64,000 bases of DNA from contig JAMPIV010008533.1 in assembly GCA_024509875.1 (NCBI GenBank), positions 1 through 64,000 on the forward strand, given 5' to 3'. Positions 1 through 11,384 of the stretch are shown piece by piece. The position numbers were made by a program, and so were the translations under genes. The DNA comes from Oreohelix idahoensis (lineage: Eukaryota; Mollusca; Gastropoda; Stylommatophora; Oreohelicidae). The stretch's first letter is position 1. Each line of letters starts with the position of its first letter. The notes beneath the pieces are model-generated. The model was not told the DNA's origin. It was given only the letters and a program-made list of their open reading frames with translations, and made no database searches.

Positions 1-1665
1 CAAAGTTATTAAGATTTATTGACGTATTACGAACGGCAATCAACAAGACGATCATGATAAACGATGAGAGTATTATATTTTACAGTTACTGATAATAATA
101 ATAAATTCTTGCAGATTCTTTATCAATCAAGTCCTTTTCTATCCAAGTGACTAGGATTCACTAACAGTTACCATCTGAGATACCTTAAGGTAATGTCCGT
201 TGACCTTCTTCCAAGGACATCTGTCATAGTAAACGGATTCATACTCATGGATGACGCTTCCATATAATACTTGTCTAAATCCCAGACTTTCTCCTTACAA
301 TAATTTATACAGTTGATATAATCCATAAAAGTCATACACGAAAATACAAACAGGTTAGAGACTTTTGTTGACTAACCTCTCCTGCAATATGCCACGACCT
401 TGGCATAGGTGTTACGAAAATACGATATTCAATATATGATCAAATATATATCCTTTACTCGTAGGACTTCCCACTACGAAAGATTTGAGTGAGGCTAAGA
501 TCTCTACTGTTCCATTCTAGGAATCCAGCAAAACATGGATTCCCGCTAGACTCCAGTAATGAGAAGCCGTTCCACTTAATCATTAATAATATATATAAAA
601 CGAGGGCTCAAAACAACTTACGCATCGAACTGGATGTTGGCTTCCACCTGAAGACCAACCATCCTTCACAAACAATTCTTCCATAGAATTGTACAGAATA
701 AATAATATCAACACACGGACCGTAAGTCCCACTTGCCCTTACCAGATCCTGACGTCATAACCCCTAAACTAGGTAACCCGTGCGCCAAGAGAAACACATA
801 CTCTGCATTGTGCACGTCGGTGCGTGAATAAATCGAACGCACAAAGAATATAACTAGATCAAGACTGGTGCGTACAATGGCAGGACCGAAGACTACCCCC
901 TAGGTAAAAACGTACGCAACAGAACCGTAATTAAGAGCTGGTAAGAGATGCAGAAGAAATTGTAGCGGAAGGAAATAAGAAAGGCCTGTAAAACAATACA
1001 ATGACGCTAACAGTTAACATATGCAATTAAATGGCCTTAGCAACAATTTTGAAAAAAACTTCTAAACAGACTTCTTCCACAGACGCCCCCTGACATACAG
1101 CCAGTATAAAAGAGGTTGCAAGTTAATTGTGAAAAACAAAATAAGAAACACAATAAAGAAAATCACAAAGTTTCTAAGAGACCGAAAATCTGAAGGCCCA
1201 GAAGGCATTCTAGCAGAGGCCATTATTTCACTTGCTGGCACTTCTCTACAAAGAAGAAATTATATAAATAGCTTGGATCGACTGAGAGACACAAGAGATG
1301 CTAGCAGACTGGAGGGAAGATTATCTGGTCGCGTAAATTTACATAAGTGTTACTATAAGTACACATAAAAGTATTAAATCTGATCATCCTTAAGAGATTA
1401 AAAGTGAGCGCATATAAATATGTCATGGAAAAATATACGGGCTTTCGATCAAACAATAATAAATTCATGACGCTACGAAACCTCGATCCTTCTGGTCAGT
1501 TATTTATTCCAATCTTTGTAGCAGCGTTTTAAGCTGCTTCTTACTCATTCATCTTCTACACTAAGGTGTAAAGGGTTGCCCGAAAACGTCATAAGAACAG
1601 ACACACAAATACTCATCACTAACCGCACTGGGAGGGCCCGTTGCTGGGAACAACACGCGCAGTCT
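1..1665. other. Unassigned AT-rich DNA
   Basis: No gene, RNA or known repeat recognised. A TATA-like tataaaag lies near 1104, upstream of a 79-codon open frame (1129-1368) that opens with GTG, not ATG, and has no recognisable domain. I do not call it a gene. Confidence 0.5.
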
Positions 1666-1807
1666 ACTGCAACAACTTTAATATACGCTATTAGAGCTGG
1701 AATTACCGCGGCTGCTATCACGAGACTTGCCCTGCAATACATTCTTTGTTAAATGGTTTAAAGTCTACTAATTCCAGTTTCGGGCCTCGAAAGAGTCCCG
1801 TATTGTT
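1666..1807 (-). pseudogene. 18S rRNA fragment (pseudogene)
   Basis: On the minus strand this stretch matches the conserved middle of nuclear small-subunit rRNA: a block beginning aacaatacgggactctttcg, then agggcaagtct, then the near-universal gcagccgcggtaattccagc, then gcgtatattaaagttgttgc. Several substitutions lie in positions that are normally invariant (for example gtgatagcagcc where gtgccagcagcc is expected). The similarity stops abruptly on both sides. It is therefore a short displaced fragment of 18S (the 530-loop region), not a working rRNA gene. How it got here cannot be seen. Confidence 0.85.
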
Positions 1808-2195
1808 AAACATAGCTTGCAACTTAACTCGCAACTTGACATCGGTATTGACGACTATACAGAGACTTAACACACAGAATCGTTCTGGACACTGATGAGA
1901 CATTAGTGTGTCTCCTTTAAGTTCATTAATCTAACAAGAAAAAACAGGAGGACATACAATGTAGGTTTTATTTCCTCATGAAGGACAACCTGCAGAGCAA
2001 TATGAGATAAGAAATGGAATGCGGCAGTAATGCCCATTGTCACCATTTCTGTTATTACTGACTGTATTATGAAAACAATGTCAACCAAGAGAAACAGAAT
2101 TTTCACTTTCAAATAACCACATCTTTTTCCCTCAAAAAACGTTGGCCGTCTGTCTCAGGTTTCGCTCGTTGCTATAATATTTCTCCCTCAAATGG
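1808..2195. other. Unassigned DNA
   Basis: Nothing recognised between the 18S fragment and the decayed LINE end. Confidence 0.4.
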
Positions 2196-2196
2196 G

Positions 2197-2700
2197 TTGG
2201 TGACGATCCTGCAAGAAAATCTGCCTGTCAAAAGGATTCATGTCCAACGCAAAGATAAGAGTGTTGAGATCAAGGCAGTCATATTGTATGGCTCTAACAC
2301 ACTGAGAACAATAAAACACGACAAGCAACAACATCAGCAGACTGTCACAAATGAGTGCTTCCCCGGGACAGAAGGATTTAAATTATATGGCAAGATCATC
2401 AATGTAGAAATGACGGAAAGTATGGCACACAAACCAATGAAATAAGAGGTATCGAAACGACATTGGCGTTGGACAGAGCATCACTGAGGAAACTACCTGA
2501 TAGCATTACATGACAGTCATTATTCTGGGATCCCCAAAGTAAAAAAAATTAAGGGACCCCCCCCAAAAAAAAAAGCCCAAGAATAAGGGTACTGCAGTGA
2601 AGATATAAAGAAGTCATGGACATGACTTGACGGGATGGTACAAGACAGTCATGTTTGGTGTGAATTAGTTGAACGCCTATAATCCACAGGGAGTGGAAAG
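2197..2700 (+). pseudogene. Decayed LINE 3' end (family 2)
   Basis: The reading frame at 2197-2445 contains VEIKAVILYGSNT and, further on, FKLYGKIINVEMT. The following bases encode in shifted frames a remnant of the Arg/Trp-rich tail seen in the better copy at 28,793-29,245 (ILLYGSETW, LKWYDKVTNVEL, TLRKPVDSITRQ, then the PQGKRGRGRPR region). It is the C-terminal, post-reverse-transcriptase part of an RTE-like non-LTR retrotransposon ORF2. It is 5'-truncated, with frameshifts and an A-rich run near 2545-2575. It cannot encode an active protein. Confidence 0.7.
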
Positions 2701-2724
2701 GTGACACTGATGGAGAATTCTACA

Positions 2725-3045
2725 ACTCCGTTATTAAAGGCGTACACTTATATTCAGGGTTGTGGAGTCGGCCAAACAATTTCCGACTCCGTTATTAAAG
2801 GTGTACACTTATATTCAGAGTTGTGGAGTCGGCCAAACAATTTCCGACTCCGTTATTAAAGGCATACACTTATATTCAGGGTCGTGGAGTCGGCCAAACA
2901 ATTTCCGACTCCGTTATTAAAGGCATACACTTATATTCAGGGTTGTGGAGTCGGCCAAACAATTTCCGACTCCGTTATTAAAGGCATACACTTATATTCA
3001 GGGTTGTGGAGTCGGCCAAACAATTTCCGACTCCGAGTCCTGAAA
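2725..3045. repeat. 61-bp tandem array with a hairpin in each unit
   Basis: About five near-identical 61-bp units, each with ccgttattaaaggc and cacttatattcaggg. Every unit contains ggagtcgg, an 11-base loop, and ccgactcc: a perfect 8-bp inverted repeat. Related ggagtcagg and gaccgactcc pieces recur near 3605-3690, so the unit probably comes from a longer dispersed sequence. Confidence 0.9.
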
Positions 3046-3182
3046 TTGTAAACGTCCTACTCCGACTACAGTTGTTACTAGTCATATGGCATCAGATTAT
3101 GCCCGCATATGGAGCTATGTGTATAATTATAGTATATATATGTGAATAAATGAATACGTGGCTTCCGAAGACTACATTTTAA

Positions 3183-3492
3183 ACTATTCATTCATTCATT
3201 CATTCATGCATTCATTCATGCATTCATTCATTCATTCATGCATTCATTCATCCATCCATCCATCCATCCATCCATCCATCTATGCATGCATGCATTCATT
3301 CATGCATCCATGCATGCATGCATGCATGCATCCATCCATCCATCCATCCATCCATCCATCCATCCATCCATGCATGCATGCATTCATTCATTCATGCATG
3401 CATGCATGCATGCATGCATGCATCCATTCATTCATTCATTCATTCATTCATTCATTCATTCATTCATTCATTCATTCATTCATTCATTCATA
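3183..3492. repeat. Compound tetranucleotide microsatellite (ATTC/ATCC/ATGC)
   Basis: A 310-bp run of cattcatt, catccatc and catgcatg blocks. All three forward frames are open (His/Ser/Phe/Ile/Met/Cys repeats) simply because the tetramers contain no stop. These are not proteins. Confidence 0.95.
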
Positions 3493-4182
3493 TAATAATA
3501 CAAAACAAAAACTTCAGCAAAGATTTTAAAATGTTATAATTTTATTTAAATTTAATTGGTTCTTTATTTAAAAAAACAGGATTGCTTCATTGCTGCTCTC
3601 AAACCAAATGTGATCATTTTTATTGGAGTCAGGACACTTTTTACCGACTACGACCCTGACTCCATTAAAAGAACGACCGACTCCACGACTTCCACCCCCA
3701 CCCCCACAGCCCAGCTTATTTCATTATGACACATTATTTAATACAAAATATAAAAAGCTTTATGAAGTACTGTATACCGATTTGCTATCTATTTGGTCTT
3801 TAAAGAATCTTAACTCCCCGTTTAAACAATTGCGTACGTAAAATTTCCTACAATAAACAACGAAACATATCACTTCAGCTGTTCAGGAAAATATGCAAAA
3901 GTCGCTCACTGCATCTTGAAAGTTAAATTGAACACCCATTAAAAGAGCAAGTAGGCCTTTCACCATTTTTTTCTTGGCGCATTGACCTTTGACCATAAGT
4001 CATGATAAGTTTGACCACAAAGATCCAGTAAAGTTGAAACAGACAGGAAAAGAATGAAATGACACCAGGAGAATTAGTGCCTTCATCTGGACATGCAGCA
4101 GACAGAAGACAAGATAATTGTTTCCCGTCATGTTTTGGTGGAGCACGGAGTAGTTGCAGCTGATCTCTGAAGAGATAACGAA
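3493..4182. other. Unassigned DNA with remnants of the 61-bp repeat family
   Basis: Ggagtcagg and ccgactcc motifs at 3605-3690 echo the array upstream. A C-rich tract (cacccccacccccac) lies near 3695. No gene recognised. Confidence 0.4.
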
Positions 4183-4405
4183 AGAGTAGGACTGTGCACC
4201 CTCAAGCATGTCGTACAGTGCTTCTAATATCAGGTTGTGCATGAGGATGGCAACCTCAACATGTAAAACTAATTGCCATAGAAACTACCACTTTGGGGGC
4301 ATGTGAATGTTTGGTACAGGCTTTCTGCAAGACGCCGCGCTACAACAGTGGTGCCATGCTATGTAAGGAGCGCTAAGGGAAATGATGACGATATTGATGA
4401 TGATG
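4183..4405 (+). repeat. Dispersed repeat R, fairly complete copy
   Basis: R is an unclassified repeat of about 230 bp found at least nine times in this window. In sense direction it runs: ccctcaagcatgtcgtac, then ataatatgaggttgtgcatg with ggcaacctca (an inverted pair atgaggttg/caacctcat), then attgccatagaaaccac, catgtgaatgtttgg, caggctt.ctgca, ccatgct..gtaaggagcgc, and a tail of GAT repeats. A short body ending in a GAT tail suggests a retroposed, SINE-like element, possibly sharing a tail with the LINEs here that also end in GAT repeats. I see no clear pol III boxes. Confidence 0.7.
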
Positions 4406-4929
4406 TTGTAGCGGAGTACTTGCTCGTAATGGATATAAAACTAGTTCGCTACCCAACTCCCACTTCAAAGCAGAGCACGCAATATTTTATTCGCAATAAA
4501 GACAATAATATCTGTATGCACAAATAAGTATTACTTTAACAGTCAGCGTCCTTCAGTAAAACTAGTCTGGTATCAGCAAAGATATATACCGCTTCGCTTA
4601 CAATTTCCAGTCTTGTAACGATCGATGGCGGAACGTTCCAAGGTTGGTGAGTGGGTAGACAATATATAGCGGATAAGGAATGTTTCTACACCGATTTCTC
4701 ACTGATATGATAATTAAATTGTCGTGGCACCCTGCTATTTTTACATCGCCTCCAGGTAAACGTGAGCCGATTCGATAGATGTTTGTTTGCGTCAAGATGA
4801 CGAGATGTAGACGTAAGGGGACAACGATGAATATAGCATCTTTCTCCAATTATCTATGTCCTTGCTTATTCAGATCTAATTTTAAATTATCCATCAAATC
4901 TTCTGTTCTTGGCAACTTTTTTGTTTTAA
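4406..4929. other. Unassigned DNA
   Basis: Degenerate GAT tail of the preceding R copy, then nothing recognisable. Confidence 0.4.
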
Positions 4930-5140
4930 CTACTTTATCGTCCTATCGGTAGGGTTGTTAGAGCATTTCTCTGTCGCGGAATGTTACCGAGTTCAAATGC
5001 TGATAGTTCCACGTTCGTCTGCCCAGACGTAAATGGGTACCTGACTCTGCTCTTCAGTTAAGGAAGGCAAAAGCCTTAAGGAAGGGGAATGGTCACACCA
5101 ACACATAAAGCCGGACGGAGCATAGAATACACACAATAAT
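4930..5140 (+). repeat. tRNA-like SINE candidate
   Basis: The head contains gttgttagagcattt and gagttcaaatgctgatag, positioned like the A and B boxes of a degenerate tRNA gene. A body follows with tctgcccagacgtaaatggg, tacctgactctgctc and aaggcaaaagccttaagg. The head is homologous to the tRNA-like head at 5144-5193/6535-6575. Likely a tRNA-derived SINE; the family name is unknown. Confidence 0.5.
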
Positions 5141-5178
5141 TGTAGGTCGACTGGCAGAGTGGTTAGAGCATTTGAGTC

Positions 5179-5193
5179 TCGAGGCAAAGTTAC
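5179..5193. repeat. Target-site duplication of LINE family 1 (left)
   Basis: tcgaggcaaagttac, an exact 15-bp direct repeat of 6520-6534. It flanks the LINE at its 3' end. Confidence 0.9.
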
Positions 5194-6519
5194 TGACTTA
5201 GTCGTTCCCCTTCTACCGTGAGGTGTAGAGGTTTGGAAGAGAGAGCGCCAGACTATCCTATCGGCTGTCTTCCTCCTGGCCTGGTTCCATTCTAGTCCTC
5301 GGTTCTTCAAAGATTGTCTAATGTTGCCCTCCCAGCGGACTCTGGGTCGTCCTGGGGTTCTGGATCCCTGGCTCTTTGTTTCCCATGCTTGTCGTGGTAG
5401 CCGATCTTCTCCCATTCTGCAGACATGGCCAAACCATCGTAGTTGGGACTTTTCTACTTGGGTCTGCAGGGGGTGGGATTTTAGGCCTTGACGTATCGTC
5501 TGGTTGCGGACCATGTCTCTTCTTGTTACTTCAACCACCTTCCTCAGATACCTCATTTCTGAGGTTTGGATCTGGCTTTTGTGGATTGTAGTCATTGCCC
5601 ATGACTCGCATCCATATGTCAAGACTGGGACATAGGTGGAGCGGTATACAGCCATCTTCGTTTTCTTACCAACCTCTCTCTTGCTGAGGAATCCTCGATT
5701 TATGGCCTTAAAAAGTCTCCCAGCTGCTGCTTTTCGAGTGGCCAACTCTTCTTTGATGCCTCCCTTTCGGTCTATAATAGCTCCGAGGTATTTAAAGTGG
5801 TCGACCTGCTCCAGGACCTGTTCTCCCAGCTTAATCTGATGTCTTCTTTCTTCTCGTGATATCACCATGGATTTTGTTTTAGAGCTGCGTATGACCATCC
5901 CTCTCTTCTCCAGCTCTTCCTTCCAGACTTGCAGGTTGGATTGGAGATGTGCCTCTGATTTAGCAATCAGGGCAACATCATCAGCAAATGCCAGCTCTGA
6001 AATACAGACCTATCGCATCTTCCAGTACCCCACTGAATACTTTCTTGTTCTCTCCTTACATGCCTTGATGACATCGTCCATGAGGAGTATGAAAAGATAA
6101 GGTGACAGGATATCACCTTGTCTTACACCAGTGGTGGTCCTGAACTCTTCTGACTTATGGTTTGCTGTCCTCACATAATTTCTGCAAGACTTGTAGTAGA
6201 AACTCTGTATAGCATGAATCAGAGGTGCTGGAATGTTCTTCCTTGCCAAACAGTCCCAAAGTTTGTTCCAGGGGAACCTGTCAAACGCATTTTCCAGATC
6301 TATGAAACAAAGATGGATCTCACTCTTATACTCAAGGGCCTTTTCACTCAGCTGTCTGAGTGTGAAGATTAGGTCTTGAGTACTTCGGTTTGCTCGGAAT
6401 CCGCACTGGACCTCATCAAATTGTGGCTCAGCTAGGCGTCGGAGTCTCTGCTCTAGGATTCTAGAGTAGATTTGACCAGGGACACTAAGAAGGGATATGT
6501 CTCTATGGTTTCCACATGG
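5194..6519 (-). pseudogene. 5'-truncated LINE (family 1), reverse transcriptase and C-terminal part of ORF2
   Basis: Read on the minus strand, one frame runs from the right edge to the left edge with a single in-frame stop. It has reverse-transcriptase landmarks: QCGFRANRSTQDLIF, then FIDLENAFD, then GVRQGDILSPYLF, then the catalytic FADD motif. After these comes the post-RT region with PVLTYGCESWAM, RWFGHVCRMG and GRPRVRW. The one break is a TAG just before the FADD box (codon after YWKMR, near 6013); the sister copy at 19,591-20,584 has CAG there. The normal stop lies in the TAAG-type tail and is lost here, so the frame reads on into the SINE. Endonuclease and the N-terminal RT are missing. 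It is an RTE-like non-LTR retrotransposon; the clade is inferred. Confidence 0.9.
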
Positions 6520-6534
6520 TCGAGGCAAAGTTAC
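6520..6534. repeat. Target-site duplication of LINE family 1 (right)
   Basis: Second copy of tcgaggcaaagttac, marking the 5' junction of the LINE. Confidence 0.9.
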
Positions 6535-6575
6535 CGGGTGCTAATCCCGGTAGCGTCATTCTCCAGCCTACCCAT

Positions 6576-8437
6576 GTGTCGTGAAACGACTTCTCCCCGA
6601 CCTTTTCTTCTGTCTATTATTTTATCCCTCTACAAATTTCTCCTATCATAACACAAGAAACCAAAAGTCTTTCTCTCTAGTCGTATATTTCACAGTATTC
6701 GCTAGCCTCAGGATTCACACGGCCAAAAGGTAATAAATTATTTCCCCACCAGCGAAAGTCGAAGGTGGAAAACATTGTGTTACGAACAGACCGGAAGTCG
6801 ACCGCCTTTCTTGGTGTCACGAACTGGACAAATACGCAGTGGATACTAGGGCGAGTTTAATGAAGTTAACTTGATATCCCTGCGACCAAAATAGAATTTG
6901 CAACAATGCCACCCAAGAGGTGGACCCAAAAATATAGCTGGAATTTTGGGAGGGAATTTTAAGCCATTAGACCGCTACCATCCTTCGAAGGAGACGGAAT
7001 CTATGGGCCCTAGAGTGGGCATTACTGTTGCGAAATATTAGTAGTGAATTCAGTTGAGCGAATCCTACCAGGTGATCCTACCAGGTTGTCATACCAGGAG
7101 ATCTAAGCATATGCAGTGTTCTCGAGGGCAGACATACTCCATCCCAGTTGGTGATGAGCACTGTGTCAAGACAGAGGAAGCAACCTTCCATCCTCTGAAA
7201 CCCTAAAAAGAACTTGCTGGACCTGGAGTGCTGGGACAGATTGAACCCCCTGGCAACAAGACAACATAATTCAGCATCATCAGAGATGAGTAATTTAACA
7301 TGCCAGCAGAACCACTACAGAATATTCCCATTGTCCTAGGATGACAAATTAATTCTGACATGGTTCAGAATCATTCATAGATTAGGAACATATAGTTGTA
7401 CATTTGAATATAATGTGAGATTCTATCTTCATTTTTTGTAAACTTTACATAACAGATTCTGTTGTTATTTTCTTTGTAATATTTAAATGGGTTGTATAGT
7501 TTTAGTAACATAAATCTACACCCTGGGGGCAGAGCCATAATTAATAAACACTATTGGGTCGGGATATCTTTAATGTGGCTGGGCACCAAATCTCTTATCC
7601 AACTATATGTACTATACATAGTCCTTTGTAGGATCTCGGATCAAGAATTTATCGCCTAGAGAATATCCTGTTAGTTTCACCAGAATTCTCTTTTTTAAGA
7701 AAGTTTTCTTGTGGACTAATTCCCAAGGAGAGACAGTGCATTCAACCTGCAGTCTGGAAGATGTTCCTCTAGATATTATCTTTTATTCTTCCATCAAGTC
7801 TGTCATACTTACACTTTCTCCCTCAAAAGAAACCATTTCGCTACACCATGTGTACATGTGAACGTATTTCTGCCGTTGAGTCAGGAAAGGCAAATGCAGG
7901 GAAGAAAGGAACCCGTCACTCCCGCCTCACAAAGCTGAGACACAGTGAAGTCTCCAACACTTCACTCTCCTACTATATAATGAGTGGATGAATTTGAGAA
8001 ACAAAATCGAAAAAAGGTGATTCGTCTTACTGGGACAGAAGACAAATAAAATAGCTAACATTGCGGCTACAAGGTCTTCGTTGGGAAACGATAACAAAGC
8101 GACAGCTGAGTAAGAAACATGAGAAAATAAATAAAAATGGACACAACGTGTAAGATCTGCTAGACCTAGCTCTAAGGCTTATCTATTGCTATAGTATTAC
8201 ACAATAATAAGCCCACTTCAAACAAACAGCAGCTAGCAAACCCAGATTACATAGAACCCTTGAGCCAAAATAGAAAATACAAATGAAATTTACTTCAGAC
8301 AGATAAAAACAATACTTTTTATGTGTCCTGTGTCCATCAACGCCTCTTAATGATGATCACTGCCATTCTTCAATCTGTCACATAATTATTTCGGGTCGAT
8401 TTCTGCTTCACTGCGGCAGTAATCAGTTACATTTGTT
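6576..8437. other. Unassigned DNA
   Basis: No gene recognised. At 7,955-7,985 agtgaagtctccaacacttc resembles 59,636-59,665, so part of a dispersed repeat (called C here) may lie at about 7,860-8,000. A short cluster of accaggt/accagg words is at 7,067-7,100. Confidence 0.4.
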
Positions 8438-8450
8438 GTACTGACTAATT
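8438..8450. repeat. SINE target-site duplication (left)
   Basis: gtactgactaatt, an exact 13-bp direct repeat of 8720-8732. Confidence 0.9.
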
Positions 8451-8719
8451 TTTTTTTTCTTAACCAGCGGCACTTGGACTTTCAGCCCGTTGGCCCAATG
8501 ACATGTCATTGCGAGGCTGGGGAACCTGAGGACTTTCCTTCCAACCCGGTCAGGAGCTTCGCTCCTTCCCATCCACAGAGGGTTTATCTCAGGAGCCGTT
8601 CAGATTATTCAGTCAAAATCCCGGTCGTTGACACTCCTTCAAGCGCCGACGCCCGGGCTTGAACCTTGAAAACCTGGTCGCCAGTACAAGGTTGTAACCA
8701 TTACACCAGCGCGGCTCCC
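8451..8719 (-). mobile_element. tRNA-derived SINE (family S), full length
   Basis: On the minus strand it starts gagccgcgctggtgtaatgg (A-box-like tggtgtaatgg) and has a B-box-like ggttcaagcccgggc about 40 bases on. A 190-bp body follows (cggctcctgagataaaccct, cctgaccgggttggaagg, caatgacatgtcattgggcc) and it ends in poly-A. It is flanked by a 13-bp target duplication and is closely similar to the copy at 60,668-60,935. The head is pol III-type and the 3' end poly-A, so mobilisation depends on an unidentified LINE. Confidence 0.9.
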
Positions 8720-8732
8720 GTACTGACTAATT
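8720..8732. repeat. SINE target-site duplication (right)
   Basis: Second copy of gtactgactaatt. Confidence 0.9.
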
Positions 8733-9925
8733 ACATGCTTTTCAATGGTCGACACCTCTTTCTTTCTCTGCTATGTAGCAGATATTTTGTATTTTCAAAC
8801 ATTCTTACACTTCTCTCAGCAATAATTCGTCTTCTGTTTACCTGACCATCCCTGCTGAGAGAGTAGACAGTTGATGCAATATTAACCGACAACTATGTTG
8901 GTTAATCTCGGGTCAGGCCGACATCAGACTACAGATCAACACTAAAATCGCCCAGCAGCAGATGTTTAATCGCTGATAAGGACAGGGTGCGTTCTTCACC
9001 AAGATGGTAATATGCGGAAAGTTTGATAGCCATTACGGGAAGATAACTTAGTTGTCAGCGCACAGGAATGACATAATCGTTTCCTGTCCGACTTATTACG
9101 AAAATAGTACTTGAGATAATAGTAAGATGTTGTATGTGTAGTCATTTGGAGAGAAGGCAATCGGATGTTTTATTGCTATATATCGGAGAGGTGACATTTT
9201 GCATCTCGCACATAATTTCAGGCGGAAATAATTTTGAAATTACCCCACCTAAACACGCATGTTTGAAACGATTGGAGCTCTGCTTAGTACCGTAACAAAC
9301 AAATGCGGGGGAGGACAGGCAATTTAACCGTACCTTTTTGCAGTTTTAAGACACTGAAAATTCACGCGTGCCAAGAAGATCATCAGACTGCCAGAGATAG
9401 TATCAGATTTAATATATATCAGACCTGACTTTGTGGAACATCTTGAAGGACTTAAAGAGCCCAGGAAAACCATTTTAATAAGGAAAACCGGGATCTGAGG
9501 AAACTGAAAACACGGAGTCATAGTGGGAATTCATTGTTAACATAACAACACCCCAGAAACGTGTAAAAAGGCATCTGCTAGTGCCTTAACTTTATTCCTC
9601 TGAGCAAACAGTCTGTGAGCCAAGATTGGCGTAAGTTGTGCATTTTACATTCTATATTTTTCATTACTAACATGTGAACTAATATGTATATATTGCCATA
9701 TGAATATTAATATGTGAAAATTGCTAGGGATGTCCAAGTCATTTGAGGCTGGCAACCTCAGCGTATAGAATGATGATTTCATGAACTACCACTGCAAGGG
9801 CTGGTGACTGCTTTATTGCTAGTTTCTTAAAGAGAACTAAAAGCATAGGTAGTCCCAAGTTCCATATGGAGCAGGGAGGGAAAGATGAAAGAAATGATGT
9901 ACATTCTAATTATAATATGTACAAT
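8733..9925. other. Unassigned DNA, possible decayed R copy
   Basis: No gene. At 9,748-9,800 gaggctggcaacctcag followed by aactaccactgcaagg looks like a decayed R fragment in sense orientation. Confidence 0.4.
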
Positions 9926-10170
9926 TACAAACCAGTGTAAATGTCTATGTAAACATATTCACTTTAAACAATAATGAAAGTTTTCAAGCTTTTCAACCCG
10001 TGTAGATGTAAATGAAAACATATTCAATCTATATTGTGAACATTTTTCAACCAGTGTAGATGTAACTGAAGACATATCCAATCTTTATTGTGAACATTTT
10101 CCAACCAGTGTAGATGTAAAAAATGTAAACATATTCTATCTATACTATTAACCTTTTCATTTGAATGTAA
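9926..10170. repeat. Degenerate ~60-bp tandem repeat, about four units
   Basis: Repeated phrases aaccagtgtagatgtaa, acatattcaatctat and tattgtgaacatttt at spacings near 60 bp. The units differ by substitutions and indels. Confidence 0.75.
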
Positions 10171-11384
10171 AGTAAATATATAGCTATTCAATTTAAATGT
10201 AAAGAAAGTTTTCTCTCGAGGGATTAAGCTTAATTCTCATCGAGGGTATAGCCTGAGGCAAATGGGATGGTGGAATAGGAAGATGGGGACACATAAGTAT
10301 GTGTCGGGAAACTCAATACTCAGAGGGTATTCGTTTCTCTTCTTTTACCATGCTAGTTTGTGGTATCAGTGAGGGTAGTAATCTCTGGAACAAAGTGAGG
10401 GTAGCAGTGGCTTGACGACGAGCTAGACACCATCATCAGAGGGTCTTAAAGACGCGGGACCAGCTTTGCAGTTACTTCCTGATCTTACTTGGAACGTGCT
10501 GCGCCTTTAATCTTGACCAGAGACGCGAGAACTCCAGTGACCTATTTGCACAGAACCCAAAAACCCAGCGGGAGCAGAAGCTACCATTTGCAGCTAAGTC
10601 AAACATAAAAGCTGCCAAGTGACATCTTACATAAAACACTATACCATCACACGATAATGAGTAATTTCTGTTAAAGATTGTTCACATTTTCTAAACTGTT
10701 AAAACTTAGTTCATTATTAAATCTGTTATTTGTCGGTTTAATCATTTTGAATGTACTGCATGTTTGTCTCAGTCAATTTACTATATACCCTCTAATCAGA
10801 GCTATACTAATAAGAGGAATCTCGCTGGATTTACACCGGCTGGGGGCTTGAACGAGCTGAAATTAATAATTTGCTTAATTCTTCATAAAAGGCGGCGGAT
10901 CAGATATAAGTTAACAATTCTTCTGTTCCCGTTTTCTGCTTATAAAGTCATGCCACTATTTTAGTTGGTCTGGCTGCAGGAAGCTTGTATAAAATCATTA
11001 ACATGATCTTGTAGCGACGGTTTCTGTAACATTTATAAAGATGATGATTTTTGCCAGCCCCCCGCATTTTCCCGTCTCAGTCGCCTCTTGCCTCTTACAA
11101 CATACATGATAGAACAGTCTGCACGGTGCATTCATATTATACAGGACTAAGTTTCTCGTATTTGCAGGAATATTTCTAAAAAAAAGTAATTAATAAATAA
11201 AAATCCGATGACAAAATGGGAACAAAATGAGCATTGTTTCAACAGGTCCGCAAATTAGTTCCCGGGCCGAAAACACGCACTGAAAAAAAAAGATTGCAAA
11301 ATTCGTGGAAAAAGATGGGATATAATAATATCAGGGAGCGATAAGAGATTTCTTATATGAGAATACCACAGAAAGCGCTGCTCT
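10171..11384. other. Unassigned DNA
   Basis: Nothing recognised on either strand. The longest open frame (66 codons at 10,764) has no domain. Confidence 0.4.

Larger units (their letters stand above)
5144..6575 (+). repeat. tRNA-like SINE head interrupted by a LINE
   Basis: The left part (5144-5193) reads gtcgactggcagagtggtta then gagcatttgagtctcg. The right part (6520-6575) resumes after a duplicated 15-bp sequence with cgggtgctaatcccggtagc. Joined across the LINE, the A-box-like and B-box-like halves are spaced as in a tRNA. The unit was therefore intact before the LINE at 5194-6519 inserted into it. Confidence 0.6.

Noticed and set aside
3158..3539. Open frames of 85-123 codons rich in His/Ser/Phe/Ile
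   Set aside because: They are translations of the ATTC/ATCC/ATGC tetranucleotide array, open in all three frames because the repeat lacks stops.
8451..8719. Functional tRNA gene in the SINE head
   Set aside because: A- and B-box-like parts are present, but it is attached to a long body with poly-A and target duplications, and a proper acceptor stem is not evident. It is a SINE.
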